Shown here: in pieces, positions 25,101 through 40,100 of the stretch
Position numbering within the stretch: position 1 is the first letter of the stretch
Layout: every line of letters begins with the position of its first letter
Origin: Enoplolaimus lenunculus
Taxonomy: Eukaryota; Nematoda; Enoplea; Enoplida; Thoracostomopsidae
Assembly: GCA_030248215.1 (NCBI GenBank)
Contig: JASANG010003746.1
Coordinates: 1-64,000 of the forward strand
Length of the DNA: 64,000 nucleotides
Direction: 5' to 3'
The notes under the pieces: model-generated
Databases searched by the model: none
Told to the model about the DNA's origin: nothing
What the model saw: only the letters and a program-made list of their open reading frames with translations
Program-made: the position numbers and the translations under genes

Positions 25101-28100
25101 GGACTGTTTTTCCACGGAACTGCTATGAGTGAACTTAAGCTTTAGACTGTTTTTCTTAGGCATAAGCTTACAAATATGTTTATACAACGATTAGAACCCT
25201 AACCAATACATTGGCAAGATTTTGTCGCATTGGTAGTTAAACAGATATAAAGATCTCATCCTACATATTTTATATTGTTCGAACGGCATAGCTACAGCTA
25301 GCGGGTGTTTATCTCGTAGATTAGATGTATAAAGCAAAAAAAGCGTTTGGAAAAGATTGTGTAAAGTGAGCAAACGGGAGATTTCATTGCTACTCGCAAT
25401 TACACCAACAACTTTTTGCAAAAAACACTTGTTTTCGCGATAGAACAAAGTGTTTCGTATTTAATGGGTTCGGTGCAATTCACTTACCAGTCATTAAATC
25501 CCCAGGAAAGTCAACAGTGCCGGAGCAGGCAGGGGTGGGGACTTAACTCAATTTCCAGGGTGGGGGGGCAGAGCAGTGGGAAATCTAGGTATTTTCCGTG
25601 AAGGATTCGAGGTTTGTGCTAGCCGAGCTGCCTCGGATGCTATGAGGATACGCTCCGAAAATGAAAAGGTAGACGCGTTTCAAAACTACGGACTTGGTTT
25701 TTTTATTGCACTGGCTAAGGATGGTGTCCCCATTTGCGGTGAGGTACTTCAAATGAAGGTACAGTGGGGGGTGCCAACTCTGGTCCTGGCAAAAGATCGT
25801 TGCAGTTTAAAAGTGTTTTTGAAATGGTTTCAGCAACTGTGTTCTGTTCCGGCTTTCTTTGGCTGGGCAAATTGGTCAATTTTGAGATTTTTCAAACACG
25901 TTATGTCTTTGCAGTATGCGAGGCTGACACAGAATATAGTCTCAAATGGACGATTTTGAAAATCAAATGCATTTCAGAAAGAAATTAAGTTGTATAACAT
26001 CTTTCATCGTGGCACAAGTATCGCCATCTAACGTTATTTCCCCAATAATATTGCAAAAAAGAAAATTAAAATGAATTTTTCGGTGGCATGTAATTTTCAT
26101 TTTCCGGTTCCGTTTCCGTTAATTTTTTCAAATTACAATTCCACTTCCGGTAAATTGTAATTCCGGTTGCACCCTGATTGTAACATGAATCGATTGTTTA
26201 TATGTGATCTCGTATCTTCACTCTATAGCGGAGTCAGCGGAGCAGCCCAATCCTTCGATAAGAATTCGACTCTGCTCGATAGGTTTAGTCGCTTCGACTC
26301 TTTAATTGAAAATCATTGTTAGTCATAATGTTGGAAAAAACGCTTGTAAGTGATGGTGTTGTTTGAGACTAAAACATTACTGTAAACAAAAGCTTATCTA
26401 AGTCAGTTTTGCGAAACTATCAGCAGATTCATAATTTGTCAAAATGGGCAACTGTCATACATTGATCTTTATAATTTTTGTTAAACTTTGGCCTACATCA
26501 TAATTAACACTTTGTGTCATAGAGTATACTATGAGCAACCCAATACGGAAAGTATACGAACAATGCACACACAATTCGTAGTGTTTAACAAATTCAAATA
26601 TGCGCCGTTTAAGTTTTTCGCGAGACGTCAGAGCCCGCTCAGGATTCGAACGTCCGGCTCCTATAGCTGAGTGGTCAACGTATACGCCTCCCGTCCGTGA
26701 CACTATAGTTCGAGTCTTGCCTTAAAATTATATCTCAGATGAAATTGAAAATATTCATGTGAGAAAGTGTTAAAATATTCATGTAAAGAACGTGTTAACC
26801 TCTTCACATTATTGATGCTGACCAATTAGGTCTGAAAATCTGTACCGGTCCTTGCAATGGTCCGCAGTCGGACCGCTGACCTCCCAGTTTTCTATGATCC
26901 GGTTCACTTCACTGCTTCCCTTGTCATTTTTAGAAATAGTGGACTGGCGGAAGCTGCGAAACTACAATGATCAATATTGTGTTTTAAATATTTTCATTCT
27001 TGCGTGTTTTATCCATATGACATTTGCAGCGTACAGTACAACTAAATACAGTTTTAGCGTTTGTTTCACTTCTGAATGCAATGAATTTAGCATTTCCGGC
27101 GTTTCAATTCATTCGTATCGTTTCGATATCAAAACCACGTCAAGGCCTGTAGCCTGCTCAAACTGTTGGGAGTCTCAAAAGTTTTCATGAGGAGCATTCA
27201 GGGGTTTTCAGTGACTTACAAGCAAGGCTGATTCTGGGAAGGGCCAAAAAAATTTTCAAGGATGGCCTTAACCACCCCCCCTCTGGCTTCGGGCCGGCTA
27301 TTCAAACCGGTGTGCAATTTGGACAGTGAAAATTGCACGCAGAAGAGAGTGTATATATTGTGAGACACGATAATATATACTTAAAATGACAATAGAAATC
27401 AAACTGTATTTGAATTTGTCAAATTCAACAACGTTTCTAGCCACTTGTGTTCAATCCGTGGCTACATTGAGAGGGTGCAAGAAACCGCGCAAGCGAAGCG
27501 CGGGAGAAGCCAAACGCAATTTTAGCAATAGAAGCTACTACAAAGTCTTTTATTTTGAAATTCAGGAATGTTGACTTAGCCCTCTTGCGGCGCCCGCCGT
27601 GATTGTAGCTTAATATCTGATCAGCTTAATGGGGGTGCAAGCCTGTCGGGAATTTGTATTTTTAGTGTAGTTAAGCCATCCAATAAATTTTTTTCAATTA
27701 CGTTCCCTTTAACTGTGGGCTGTTGTACAGTTTGCACCGCAGTTTTGGAAATGTTCAAAATTTGATATCATTCAACTTTAGGTTTAGGATTAGGCATAGG
27801 TTTATGCTGTATTTGGAAAGTATACAAGAGCCTTATTCTGGTTATACACCTACAATTCACTTACCCAATATGTAGTTTAAATTGCCCGTTGTTTCCACTA
27901 GCAGATCCAGAGGGAGGCTGGGGGCGTACGCCCCCTCGTCAGAAATTTTTTTAAGTTAAAATGATAAGGTTACCACCTACAGTGTTTTCGCTCAGAAAAT
28001 TCTTTGTAAAAACATATTTTTTCACAGAATTTTTTTTGTGATAAAATATTAAAGTCCTTCTTACCGTACAATTTTTCGCACTCAGAAAATTTTTCGGTGG

Positions 28101-31100
28101 TACAATGAGATGACAATTTTTGCGTTTCATAACATTTGTCAATCCAGCCCCCCCGTCACAAAATTTTTTAGATCCGCCTATGTTTGTCCCCTATGTTTTT
28201 CCAACTATCGCAAACGTAAAGATTGCTGAACGAGACATACGGCAAAATTTTTGCTGTGTACCACTTTTGTTTGCGTTCATGCTCAACGTTTGAGTGGTTT
28301 AGAAATAAAATCTGTATTTGGGAAAGTATATTTCCAGGGCGTCATAGCATTGTTGGTGGTCACAGTGTACGTTTCTCGATAACTGTAAACATATAAATTT
28401 GTTTAAGCTGTAATTCTGTTATAACAACAGTTTAAGTCGGTCAGTTGAAAATTTACTAAGCTATGTTGACAAGTCCGATACACAACCTTTCTCTCATCTT
28501 TTACTAATATAATAGAGTTTCTGTTGATTTATCTAAAACGATCTTTGTTTGTTTTTCAGTATTTTTCCTTTATTTCACATTTTTCCAAAAATTAGCTGGT
28601 TTTTGATTAGTAACAGAAAAGTTCGAGTTTTGTGAAGTGTTAACGGTCCTTTTGATACCTCAAAAACATGCTACAATAGCTAAGTGCTCTTAGAAACGGT
28701 CGGATGACTGCTGTTTAATATTTATGCTTGTAACGGCTAAATCGGCTCTTCTTTTTAAATTTAATATAATTTTGTCGCCTTCTGAAATTAAAAATTCAAA
28801 ACGCTTCAAATGTGCTATCTTTGAGACCAGGCCCGAACACTAAGCGCAAGCTCAATCCTACGCCTAAGTGTAAATAACTAGATTCTTGTTAGGTGTTTGC
28901 TGTGGTTTATTCCTATTTGAAATATTTGCTGTATTTGCGGCTTGCAGTTTGTAACATTTTCTCTTTGCGTATTTGTATACTGCTGTCACGATTAAGCTGA
29001 AACCTAATGGTTGCACAATACTTTTTAACTATTTTAATGCCGTCCATCACGGTGCAGTATGCTTGGCGAATTACTCACGTACGATGCCGTATGGTAACAG
29101 ACAGCGACGGACGACACTGGACGCCGCCGCACGACAAGTATAGCGCTAGGGTACCCTAAGTTCTGAAAATTTCGAAAACTATGGAGAAGAAAGCATAAGA
29201 GACTGCTTTTGTATTTTTGACAATTGACAACAACAAACGCCACGGCGTTTAGTGGCTAATTGCGTTGCTCCGGTTCGGTTCAAATTGTTCTTACTCACAA
29301 GGTTTTCCTGACCGATAGTGCTCCAGTAGTTGTTTTGTGGCAGACAGAACTCTTGCGCAATTTTTTTGCTTACATACCGTATGATTACTATTTTCGATCA
29401 CACAGTTTTAGATGTACGAGAGATATTTTGGCGTGGACGTGTGGATTGTGGTAAAGATTGAAGTGGATCCTAGTACCTTCGACTAAAAATTTTTGCCGAC
29501 CAATGCAGGAAGCAGACCAAATATATGCTAAAAATTGCGGACATTAATTTCTCTCAGTGTTAAAGATTTTATGTCAAAAATTAGTTGAAATTTTTTTCGA
29601 CACATTTGTATTGAATACTTAAGTCAAACGTTACAAAATGATTAACAATTTTATTGTACCATCTAATAATACTGAAATAAACATAAATCGGTCGTTATAC
29701 AGGTGATAAATGAAGACTTTGAAAATCAGACCGTTTTCTGGGTAAAAACCGGTTTGGGATTATGGCACTCTTGGGCAGCCGCTGGGAGGCCAGTTGTCGG
29801 GGCACGAGTTGTCGATTCATATGTAAATTTCATTGCCCACTTGAATCGATCAAGTCAGATTTCACGCCAGAACACGTAATTCAGTAAAACTTGCGTGTCG
29901 AGGGCGTCCCAACCGGGGCATTGAGAGGCCATGCGCCCCAAATTTGGCTGGTGCTCCCGCCAAATAGAGTCGGTCTAAAGGCGAACAATCTTGAATTGCA
30001 ATTGTTGGGGCCCCCCAAAATTATTCGGTGCCCCGCAAATATAATTTTCTGAGGACGCCCCTGTTTCGTGTTTGTGTTATATTGAGCGCACTTGGCCTGC
30101 TACCACCGGTATACCCAGCAATTATGATTGGTGGGGGCCAATACGTAAAGAACGACTAAAATAACGGTTCTCAAGACAGAATTGCTTGGCAAATCGCTTA
30201 TTAGGGTTCCTTGCTGAAATGTGTTTTTTGAAAATACATCAATATAGATTGAGGGTCCGACCCCTTTCCACTTACACCGTTTTGGTGAATGTTGGTAATC
30301 CTGTATGTTGTGCCGTTCATTATTATGAAGTAGCTTCGGTCATTGAAAAGAGACTAAGTGTAGTGATTACGTTTTATGAGGGACCAATCCAAACAGGCAG
30401 GAGTTTGTGCGTGAAACAACAATCTCGCATCAGACCAATGAAAATTTATGGACTCCAAACGTTTCGGAAACAATTATAGCACTGGTACAAATTTAAATGC
30501 TTTTTCATTGTGAGTTTCACAAACTGTCCATGCCGTCCTGTTTGTGAAAATTACTGTATCTTCCTCATTTGTAGGCAAGATTTTATTTGTGAAGAGAATG
30601 ACCTCAAAATTAAGCAAGCGAGAAAAATATTGTTTTTAATTCTACGATCGATCAGTTTATGTTATTAACCCCTTCTCACATTGAGTTGCCTGTAGGCAAC
30701 TCAGCGCAGTGTATATACGTTAAATAGTATGTATCGCACCGCGTTTAACAATTGCAACACGTATACATAGTACTAAATCACCACAAGACGTGAGAGCCCC
30801 CTCGGGCTCGAGCGTCAAGCTCCTATAGCTGAGTGGTGATGGTATACGCCTTCCACTCCAGTCACTGTAGTTCGAATCCTAGCATAAAAGTAGGTGTCAG
30901 GGGAAATAGAAAAAATTCATGTGAGAAAGGGTTAAAACATGTGTTAAATGCCTTTTTTCTCATCTGATCAGAAATTTTCAACAGTTGATAAATATATTCT
31001 CCTGATCCCCTGTTGTGTAAAAAGATATTGGTTCCGCCACTTGCATTGTACTGGTCAATATTTCGTTTCATTGGTCATCGGAATAATACGATGATGATAT

Positions 31101-34100
31101 TGTGCTTTTGGTGCCAGAATAAAGGCGGCGCCCTTGTATTAAAAGGCGTTATATATATTTTTGTGTACAAATCAAAGTGCAGTTTTGCTCTACAAATGAC
31201 TGCAATTTAATTCGGGCCAGATGTCGCTTGAAGTCTGATAGTTTGGTTTTAACTTTGCTAGTGTGTTGGGCTCTCAAATTGGGCGATTTTCGTGTTTTAT
31301 CGCATCAAAACCGAACTTAAGAATCAGTGGCTTGGAGCGGATTTTGACCCAAGCGGACATGCGGCCTGTTAATATCAACAATTAAACGAACTTTCGAATT
31401 ACTTTTTGTCGCTATGGGACCCTCAGACACCCGGTCCGTGATGCCGGATACTTTCTGTTTGTACTCCGAACTACCTGGAGACCCGGCCTTGGATGAAGGC
31501 TTCTTCTCTTGGATCCCAAAGTTGTCAGCTCGATGGCTCAGTTACCCTAGCACTAGCTACGAGCCTAATGGTCTAACTTTATGAGAGGAATCCTACTACA
31601 CACAATAATATACTTCTGATTTATCTATTCCGAAAGGTATTTTCAACGACAGCACTGAACAGTTTTTCAGAAAGTTAGGGTATTTTTTCTAAAAATAATT
31701 GAAAAACATTTTTTTCCGTTTCTTCTTACAATTATTTTAAAGACTTTGTTTCAAAAGTTTTTCCAAATATTTTTTAGTTATAACAGAATTATTTTTCAAG
31801 TGCACCTTCCTAATCGTAATAATTGCATGTAAGAAATGTTTTTTCTTAAATATCTTTGGGTGCAAAAACCTACTCATCAAGCACTGCAACTTTTTCTTGT
31901 GATTTCCTTAAGTATCATTTTATAAATTTTGGGCGAAAAATTCCAAGTTTTAAACCAATAATTACGACCACATTTACCGATTCATATTTAAAGTTAACTT
32001 CCGCTTATTGACCTCGGGTAATTATAGGATGCGGTATGGCGTTTGTTGTACTAGTGCGACAAGCCATACCGTTACGTGTTAAAGAAACAATTTAAGACAT
32101 CGGCGCACCTTTGAAGCCAAATCACACCAACAGCCTTTGAGGCAAAATAATACTACGCTGTCCGCGCTTGTCGGCGGCATACGTTATAACAACGCTTTTA
32201 CTTACTAATCGTTATATCCTTTGATTTAAGTGCTTTAAAATTTTGGCGAGCTTTAAATTTAAAAATTATTTTCAAATCAATTGTAAGCAGCAGCTGTATT
32301 TGCATTTATTAGCTGAACTGAGCAGTAGCGGTTAGCTTGAATGAAATACTAGAATATGGTGTATACAATTGTTAACGTTATGTGGAGTTCATGTGTTAGA
32401 GGTTAAGGTACAACGGGTAATTATTAACTCGTTAGCTTTTTAATTTATTACTGTTCAGGTTTGTTTGTCCTTGAGCACAAAAAGGGTCCCAAATTATCAA
32501 AGTTGGATTTTATTGCAGCGGGGCTTAAATGGTTATAATGTCGTGTTTTGAATAGTAGTGATTTAACCCGGCTGCTATAAAATTAAACTTTTTCATTAAA
32601 TCAATCACAGGTATCAAAGGCAGTGGCGCTTTGAGCTAATTTATGATTTGAAAGTTTCAATTTAAGAGTTGAATCTTATAGCAGCTGGGCTAAATGGTTG
32701 TGTTGTCCTGAATACCCATTTGTCGTAGTCGTCAAAGTCTTCGCAAATCCCAATTGTTGTTAAGGACAACCAATACAAACCAATTGGAATCTTTTTGGAG
32801 GATCAAAGAACAAAGCTGATTTTTTGTTGCAATATGAATGGCTGAAAGTTTCAAACATTTTATGGCACCATTGACAAAATTATTGTGAACGGCGCATTAT
32901 TAGTGTTTGTCACACTGGCACAGTATATATGCGAACTGGGACAAATAGATATTTAGAACACGACATTATATACATTACCTTCCCTCTTTCAATTTGGTAT
33001 TGAACTATGCTTAAAGTGGCCAAATTTGAGATTTATTATAGAACATTTAAGTGAATGGTCATTATTGAAAATGGCCATTATCGAACATATAAGCCAGGGG
33101 CGTAACCAGAATTTTAATTCGGAAGGGTATTGCCTGTATTTTTAGACTCTAGAGACTAGCTTGTCATTCTAATGCTTGAAAAGGTGTGTTCTTTCCTGTT
33201 CTTCCAAAAATTGCGCGGACGAATATATTTATTGTTTTCATTTTCTTGGATATGCCCCTCATATAAGCAATGGTTCTAAACATTGGTGCCACACGCGTAA
33301 AATGCAAGCATTACCGATGACTACTATACAGCAGATGCTAACTCTGTTCTCGATACAACTGTTGTTTGAAATTTTAACCCCAAACTTATATTCTTCGGCT
33401 TAACATCTGTTTTGGTTTTGTATTTTTGTGTCGATTTTGTTCGTGTTGCAGTAATACTTCGTTTCTGTCCGTCTGTTGGTCGTATGCATTGCGTTTGTTC
33501 TATCGTTTGTTTCATTTCAAGTCATTTTTAACTAATTGTTCAACTAATCGTTGGGATCGATGGAAAATTTGAGAATATGTTCACTGTTACAGACTGAATT
33601 TGTGTTGATTGAGTACGGTGTGGTTTGGCTGAAAAAAGACGTATGTAATCGCTGTACTAGGCTGCGTGGCTAAAGGTTTTTTGACCGCAGTTGAAAAGTT
33701 TTGCATTATTTCCTGTAGGTAATGCAAAACAAGCTACTATGCAATAATTTCTTTATATGTAATTTTCAAACTAAATCGTTTTCTGGTATGATGCCAGGGT
33801 AACAGCTGAACTTATAGACTAAGGACCAGTACACGCAACGTGTTACGTGTAGGGACGAGAAATCTAGTTGATATTCCATCTTTGGAGCATTCGGTTTATT
33901 TCTCATTGATTACGCGTGCAAGGATGACTTCAAGGTTATGTTGTTCTAAGTCTGTCTTGTAGCTTATCTCTACTGTAGAAAAATAAAAAGCTATTTGGCT
34001 CTTGTACATTTCCCCAGACATTTAAGGTTAAGGCTTAGGCTCTTGTACATTTCCCCAGACATTTAAGGTTAAGGCTTAGGCTCAGGTAAACCTTTTGCTA

Positions 34101-37100
34101 ACGCATATAAGCTTGAGCGTAAGCATAAATGCGGAGGAAAGTGTATAACAGGAGGGGCCAGCTCTCTTGTAGCCAAAGGGTTCATCGTTTTAACCTTGAT
34201 TTAGACTTATTTTATGGGAGCTCAGATACGTAAACATTAATGTGTTATATATTCTAAACGGAGTCAAAGCAACGCGTCAAAAACGCTGCGTTTATATTCG
34301 ATATGAGCAGAGTAGGGTTGCAGAATGATCAATCACTTTCGGCTGCCCCGATGGACGTTTGAATAGAATTACTGGCACGCCGATGGTAGCGTTCAAAGCT
34401 GCGTCTCGGCTTGTTTAAAGACAGTTTTAGATAACTTAATTCGCGTATTTTAAGCTTTACGTATTTCGAGTTGTCTTAATGATATTGATTTGTTTTGTCG
34501 TGGATCCTGAAATTTTTGCGAGATGGACAGACAGGAAGGATAGTTCGTAAGAAATGATGTAGGCAAATAATTTTGAAGATCCTGTCTGGAACATATTCGC
34601 GACTCATTCAGGAGGCAAACGAGCTTAGCCAGGTTTTCTCCCCACCCCCAGCCCCCCCCCGAGGTAGCTTTTCCTCGGTCCGTATGGATACAGTAGTGAG
34701 TGGCAGATTAAAATTACAATTTAAAATGACACGAACACAAGAACCATGTAGTTCGGGAAGATCTGACAACAAAAGTACTCCGACTTAGTGAGATCGAGAT
34801 TCCCATTCCTTAAATGCAGTCAACATCAGAGCAGCATAAATAATTTTGCCGAATGCAATCAGTGGCGGATCCAGAACTTTTTCACGGATGCGGCTGGCAA
34901 AAGTCATGAAACCTAATTGTTACTGTATGCTATATACTTATGTGACAATTTTCTTAGGGAAAAAATTGTAAGATACGGACCTTATTATTTTATTAAAGTA
35001 GGGTGCAGCTGGATTAGCTCTGATACATCGAAGAAAACTCATTGTGTAATATGTTGTAATTTTACTCATAAACGAATACATTTATGACCATAGACAAATT
35101 GTTAAATGTAAAAATGGTACTTTATCTTTATGGTTATAAGGTAATGATAATTTAGATTTGAAAAATAACCTTGATTTTGCAAAATTGTCTAATAAGAGTT
35201 TACAACAAAAAAGCACGTAGTTAAAGTTAGTTACAGACGTAGATTAAATTGTATTTGCGTGTAAAATTCAATTTTTGAAAGTGAAAATTAGCCTTGCGTT
35301 GACTGAGTGGCAGTGCAATTTGAAAAAATTTCACATCGCCTCAAAAGATGTTATTTTCTGAAATAAAAAAATTGATAGTGATTGGGCGTTATCAAAGAAG
35401 GAAGTAAACTTTTGAACGGTAGCTATTTCAGCAAGTTGTATTTAGATGGTTGTTCGTTTTATGACTGATTTATGACGGTACAGATTGGCTTTTTGATGGT
35501 GGCATTACAACACAAGCGTAGGCAGGGTTTTCGTTGAAACGGGGCCAAAATCACATCATTTATGTTTGTATGTTTAGTCCGTCTTTTTCTGACCTGATGG
35601 GCACTTGACTATGTCATGGTAATTAGCTAAATCGGCTCTCGTCCAGCTTCCCTTCCCCATATTTACTCTTAGGCTTAGGCTTTTTACTTAGGAAAAGTCT
35701 CACGTATAGCTAATGATTTGCCTAAGCTTAAGCCATTGCTTAAACCTTAGCCTAAACCTTGAACGTGGGTAAGTGTACCAGAGTTAAACCTATTACCATA
35801 TATAGAGCCCGATTGTATTTTGAGTTATTAGCGATACCAGTTCTGCATATCGTGTTGCGGTCAGATTTACACTTTATTGCAAACCAAACTCTGTGGCAAC
35901 GACCTATGCACCGCTTACAAATGGACGTATACTAGGGAGCTAAACATATCTTTCCCCTTTCCAAAAAATTCAGTTTTATTGGCTTTGGAGTAATATGATT
36001 TCTAGACGACAAAGTCGTTTCTCGTTCGCTACGCTTGCTCGAAAAACTTTAACATGAAGTTACCCCCTCTCGAAATAAAATCATGTCTAAGCTCCAGCTC
36101 ACAAGTTGAAATGCGATCATTATATGCTAATTGATTAAATATCGAACAACATCTGTCACATGAGACGGAGATGCGTTGGCAATTTATTGTTCGTTCAAGG
36201 CTGTTATCATTTGTCGAATTGCAAAGGCGAATATAAATCCTGAGTTTTCGTCGGCAATGACGTATACAAGGGGAGCAATAGAGGAGATATATCCGAAATT
36301 TTTGGAGAGACAAAGAACACTTGTAACAAACTTTAGAATTATCTTCTGTGTGTTACAAGTTAACAAATTCTGAATAGATCAGGTTACACCCTTGCTATCT
36401 GACATCCTGGCTGCGCCTCTGTTCGTGGGTCTAGTGATTTCAGCAGATATGCACAATGGCGGATCCATGGGGGGCGACCCCGGCCGTGGCCCCCCCAACA
36501 GCATCTCGACAAAAATTATATAGATTCAATTGCTGTTCTACGCTGTTTATTTCTCTGTTTTATACACAATAGTATAAGCACGCTTTAAAGTTTCGAACTC
36601 ACCTTTATTTGTCCCTGGAGTCATTTATGCGCTACAATTAGGAATCCTAGACATTTATGGACTCTGACAAGGGTTCAAGGACTCTACCCGCTTAAGGACT
36701 CTTATTAGGGATACGGACTCCTATTAATTGGGACTCAAAATGGGGACCCCCTCTCTTATTTGGGTCACTACAGTATGGGTCAAAAATGAGTTTATTACCT
36801 GTAAAATTTTGCCCCCCCCCATTTTGAGATCCTGGATCCGCCACTGGATATACATATGGAAGTGCCAAAAAAGTAAGGGCTCATGTATAAAATATAGAGA
36901 AGCCGGATCCGAATGTCGATTTTTAGCCGGAGCCGGACTTCCGGTCGCACCGTGCTTTGTAGTCAGCAGTTCATGCCATTTTTTCGTTTAGCAGAGATTA
37001 CTGCAGGCGCCCCGTTCACATGAATTTTTAATTTCTAAGCTATTATAGTATTAAATACATTAGCCATGTAGTTTTACCGTATAATACTAATGAGACACTT

Positions 37101-40100
37101 GTGTATTGTACCATTTAATTCAAATTTTTATGAATCTAAGTGCAAAATATTGATGAATAGGTTTCATGTCAAAACGTTAACCAGGTGGCTTGTTTTGGCA
37201 TATTTTTAATATAAATTCCAAGCCGTACTTTGTCAAACTCTTAGCTTCTAGTCAGGACATGATTTATAGCATTTGTTTAATTATTCGAGACGTGTTGTAC
37301 GTTACATTTTAGGTGTAAAGCCAACAACTCTGATTATATGTTTTCCCGTAACACCAATATTTACTGAACTGTCCGGCTTAAGTTAATAAATCAGTCTTGG
37401 TTGATGTTTAGTCCTAAGCCTAGCGCTAATTAAAGAAACAAGTGACAGTTGTTTTGCCAAATCCTTTAGTGTTGTGGAGCGCAAGTAAAACTATTGGAGA
37501 AGGCAATGGAATAATACAAATTTTGTAATCTGCTATTTTGATTGAATTCTAATGGACAGGGGCGAATACAAGGATGGAAACAGGGAAATGTATGCCCCAA
37601 AATTGCCTCTAAGACTCGAAAAAGACATTATTGATGTTACAGGCTGTCAAATAACGTGAGCAGGTCAAAAAATTTTCGCTCTCGCGCACAGAAAACGTTT
37701 AGACGCTGTTATACGCTCTCACAATGAAATCCTGGCTACTTCCCTGCCAATAGATACCTCAAACCTGAACAGTGAGCAGGTTACAGATTTTAAATTTGTG
37801 GTCGTCGAAAATAGGCCAACGGCCATTAAGTTGCGTTTTTTATTTCACTAACAGTGTGTGGTGTTTAATGTAACAAAATTGGTGTATTTTTTAACCAACT
37901 AAACCACTTGGCTTCCATTTTTAGCTAAGCGTGTTTGAAGAAAACAACAGGCCCCTAGCCAGCTAACCGCGCTGGGGGGTCTAAAAATGGTTCAGGAGGG
38001 CATTCAAGGGATTTCAATGACTTACAAGCAAGGTTGAAAATTCTCTAGGGGGTGCAAAATTTTTCCAGGGGGGCTGAGTCCCACTGGTTCTCCCCTTGGC
38101 TACGGGTCCGGAAAACAGTTACGTGGAGAACAATATTCAAAGTTAGGCTTCCTGAAGTGACTTCTCAACTGTGGATTGTAAGCTTGCATTAACGGAAGAA
38201 ATTCTATTATACAAAACACTTGATTACATGTTCAAAGATACCGTTCACTATGCGGTATCGTACTTGAGTAATTCATGTACGATACCGCACGGTGACGAAC
38301 AGCACCGGATGGTGACGGACGGCAGCGGACGTCATCAAAAGTATAGCTGCTGCCTAAGCGGGTTCATTTTAAGTTATTCACTATATTCATCACTATTATT
38401 ATACCCTGATTTAAACCGTTCGTTTTGGCTATGGCTTTGCATTGCTGTCTGTTTCTTGACAAAATTAATAAAAGCATTTCGTATTTTAATGAAAATGTTG
38501 AATGTATGTTTTTCAATTTTATTTGTCTGCTTTGTTGCAGTTGGTAAATGTTTAATCTGTGATTTGCTAACAATCTATTAATCTTACTAAAAATGCCTGG
38601 ACAGCATGCGCTGTCAAACTCCTGCGCTGTGTTGGGATCACAGGAACCTCAGTCAGTATTACGAGCTTCGTCACCAATGATTTCGAGCAGCTGTTCAACT
38701 GAAGATAGGCCGTTTGGAATTGCAATTCCGTTGACACGAAATTGTAATTCATTTCAAAATGAACAGCTTCAATTAAAACAGATCAAATCCGACAAATATC
38801 GCCGTCACATCAGTAGTACTGAATTGCTTCGATATGCTGCGATTCAGCATCATCAGCAACAACAGTATCAACGACGTTCGTTGTCGGCGCAAGCTAACTG
38901 CCCAAAAGTCGCGGACTCGTCAAGTTTTAAACCTAAAGGAGATTTATTTAGTATCGTTTGTTCGTTTAGTTTAGACAAAGAATCTGATGCCAGTAAAAAC
39001 AACGAAATCGCTAACGCAACAGCTGATTTTGTACACATGGATAGTCGGACAGATCATAAATCTGGTGTTAATACTTGTAGCAACTCACATTTTGTTACTC
39101 AGCAGAATGAAAATAGTTTCAAGTTGAGCGTTTATAATGGCCGAGAACGCGAAAATCAAATAGCAGCTGAAAGTTTGTATGGCGACAGCAAATGTGTTAT
39201 TAAACCTGCTATTGCTATTAAATCAAGAAAAGTGTAAGTTGAAAAGACGATCCGCTCAACGTTACAACGTTGAGTTATGGCGTGAAGATCTTTTAGTATA
39301 TACTTTGTAATGTGGATTGGTTGAGTTTATTCCAGGGATGGCTAGGATATTATTTAATTATTGAAATTATTGAGCATTATATATACCTGCATGCCCGTTT
39401 TTTATGTGCTCATATGTGTGTATATGTTGTAGGCCAATCTGCTACTAACTGTTCAGGCGAAGGCCAATTGCTAATGGGCTCCGGGTCTATTTGCTGTATA
39501 CTGCAGTGACCCCGAATAAGAGGGGGGACTGATATTTATTTGGCACCCCCTGTTATTCGGTTACGGACTGTTATTTATTTTAAACCCGCACTTCTTTACT
39601 GATTATACTCGGTATTGTAACTATTCGTTGAATTGAACGTTTATTTTTTATTCTGTATCAAAACCTTGAGCGATAAAGCAAGGTTATATTTAAGAATGTA
39701 CTTTAATTTAAAAACTTAGTACGCTTTAAAGTTTCGAACTCCGCTTTATTTTGTCCTGGAGTCGTTTATGCACTACAATTACGGATAATTGACATTTATG
39801 GACTGTAATTAGGGTTTAGAGACTCTATCCGCTTGCGGACTCTTATTAGGGATACGGACTCCTATCGATAATGGGGACCCCCTCTTATTAACCCCCACTT
39901 ATTTGTGTCACTACAGTATAGCAGTTCAACCTACTTTAAAGTAGTATGTGAAGTTCATTCGGTTAACATTCGATGAGACCCATTGGGTTATAGCTGTTTG
40001 GCTTCCGAAATAAATATTTATGTTACTTGCATATTTAGTCAGGCACTGTGTTTTATTGATGGAGCCAAAAATTTTTGCAGGAGGTGGAGATTGAGTCCTC

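Larger units (their letters stand above)
15916..38592 (+). other. 22.7-kb left part of a 27-kb intron, non-coding
   Basis: Between exon 3 and the alternative start exon. No navigator-like exon is recognised. Contents include TTAGGC-like tracts (16981, 20098, 22688, 24543, 34030, 35668), a (CA)-rich stretch at 17855-17890, a foldback at 17933-18145, an A-rich run at 18735-18790, a rearranged palindrome at 21753-22013, MITEs at 18810, 21686, 23520, 26504, 27141, 30665, 36454 and 37948, and a possible transposase remnant at 25576-25959. Stretches such as 28200-29040, 31600-33100 and 35000-35600 show nothing I can name. Confidence 0.75.

Noticed and set aside
38171-38581. 136-codon open frame just left of the alternative start exon
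   Set aside because: It is made of a palindromic repeat plus AT-rich sequence and runs through the likely acceptor at 38540. No domain.
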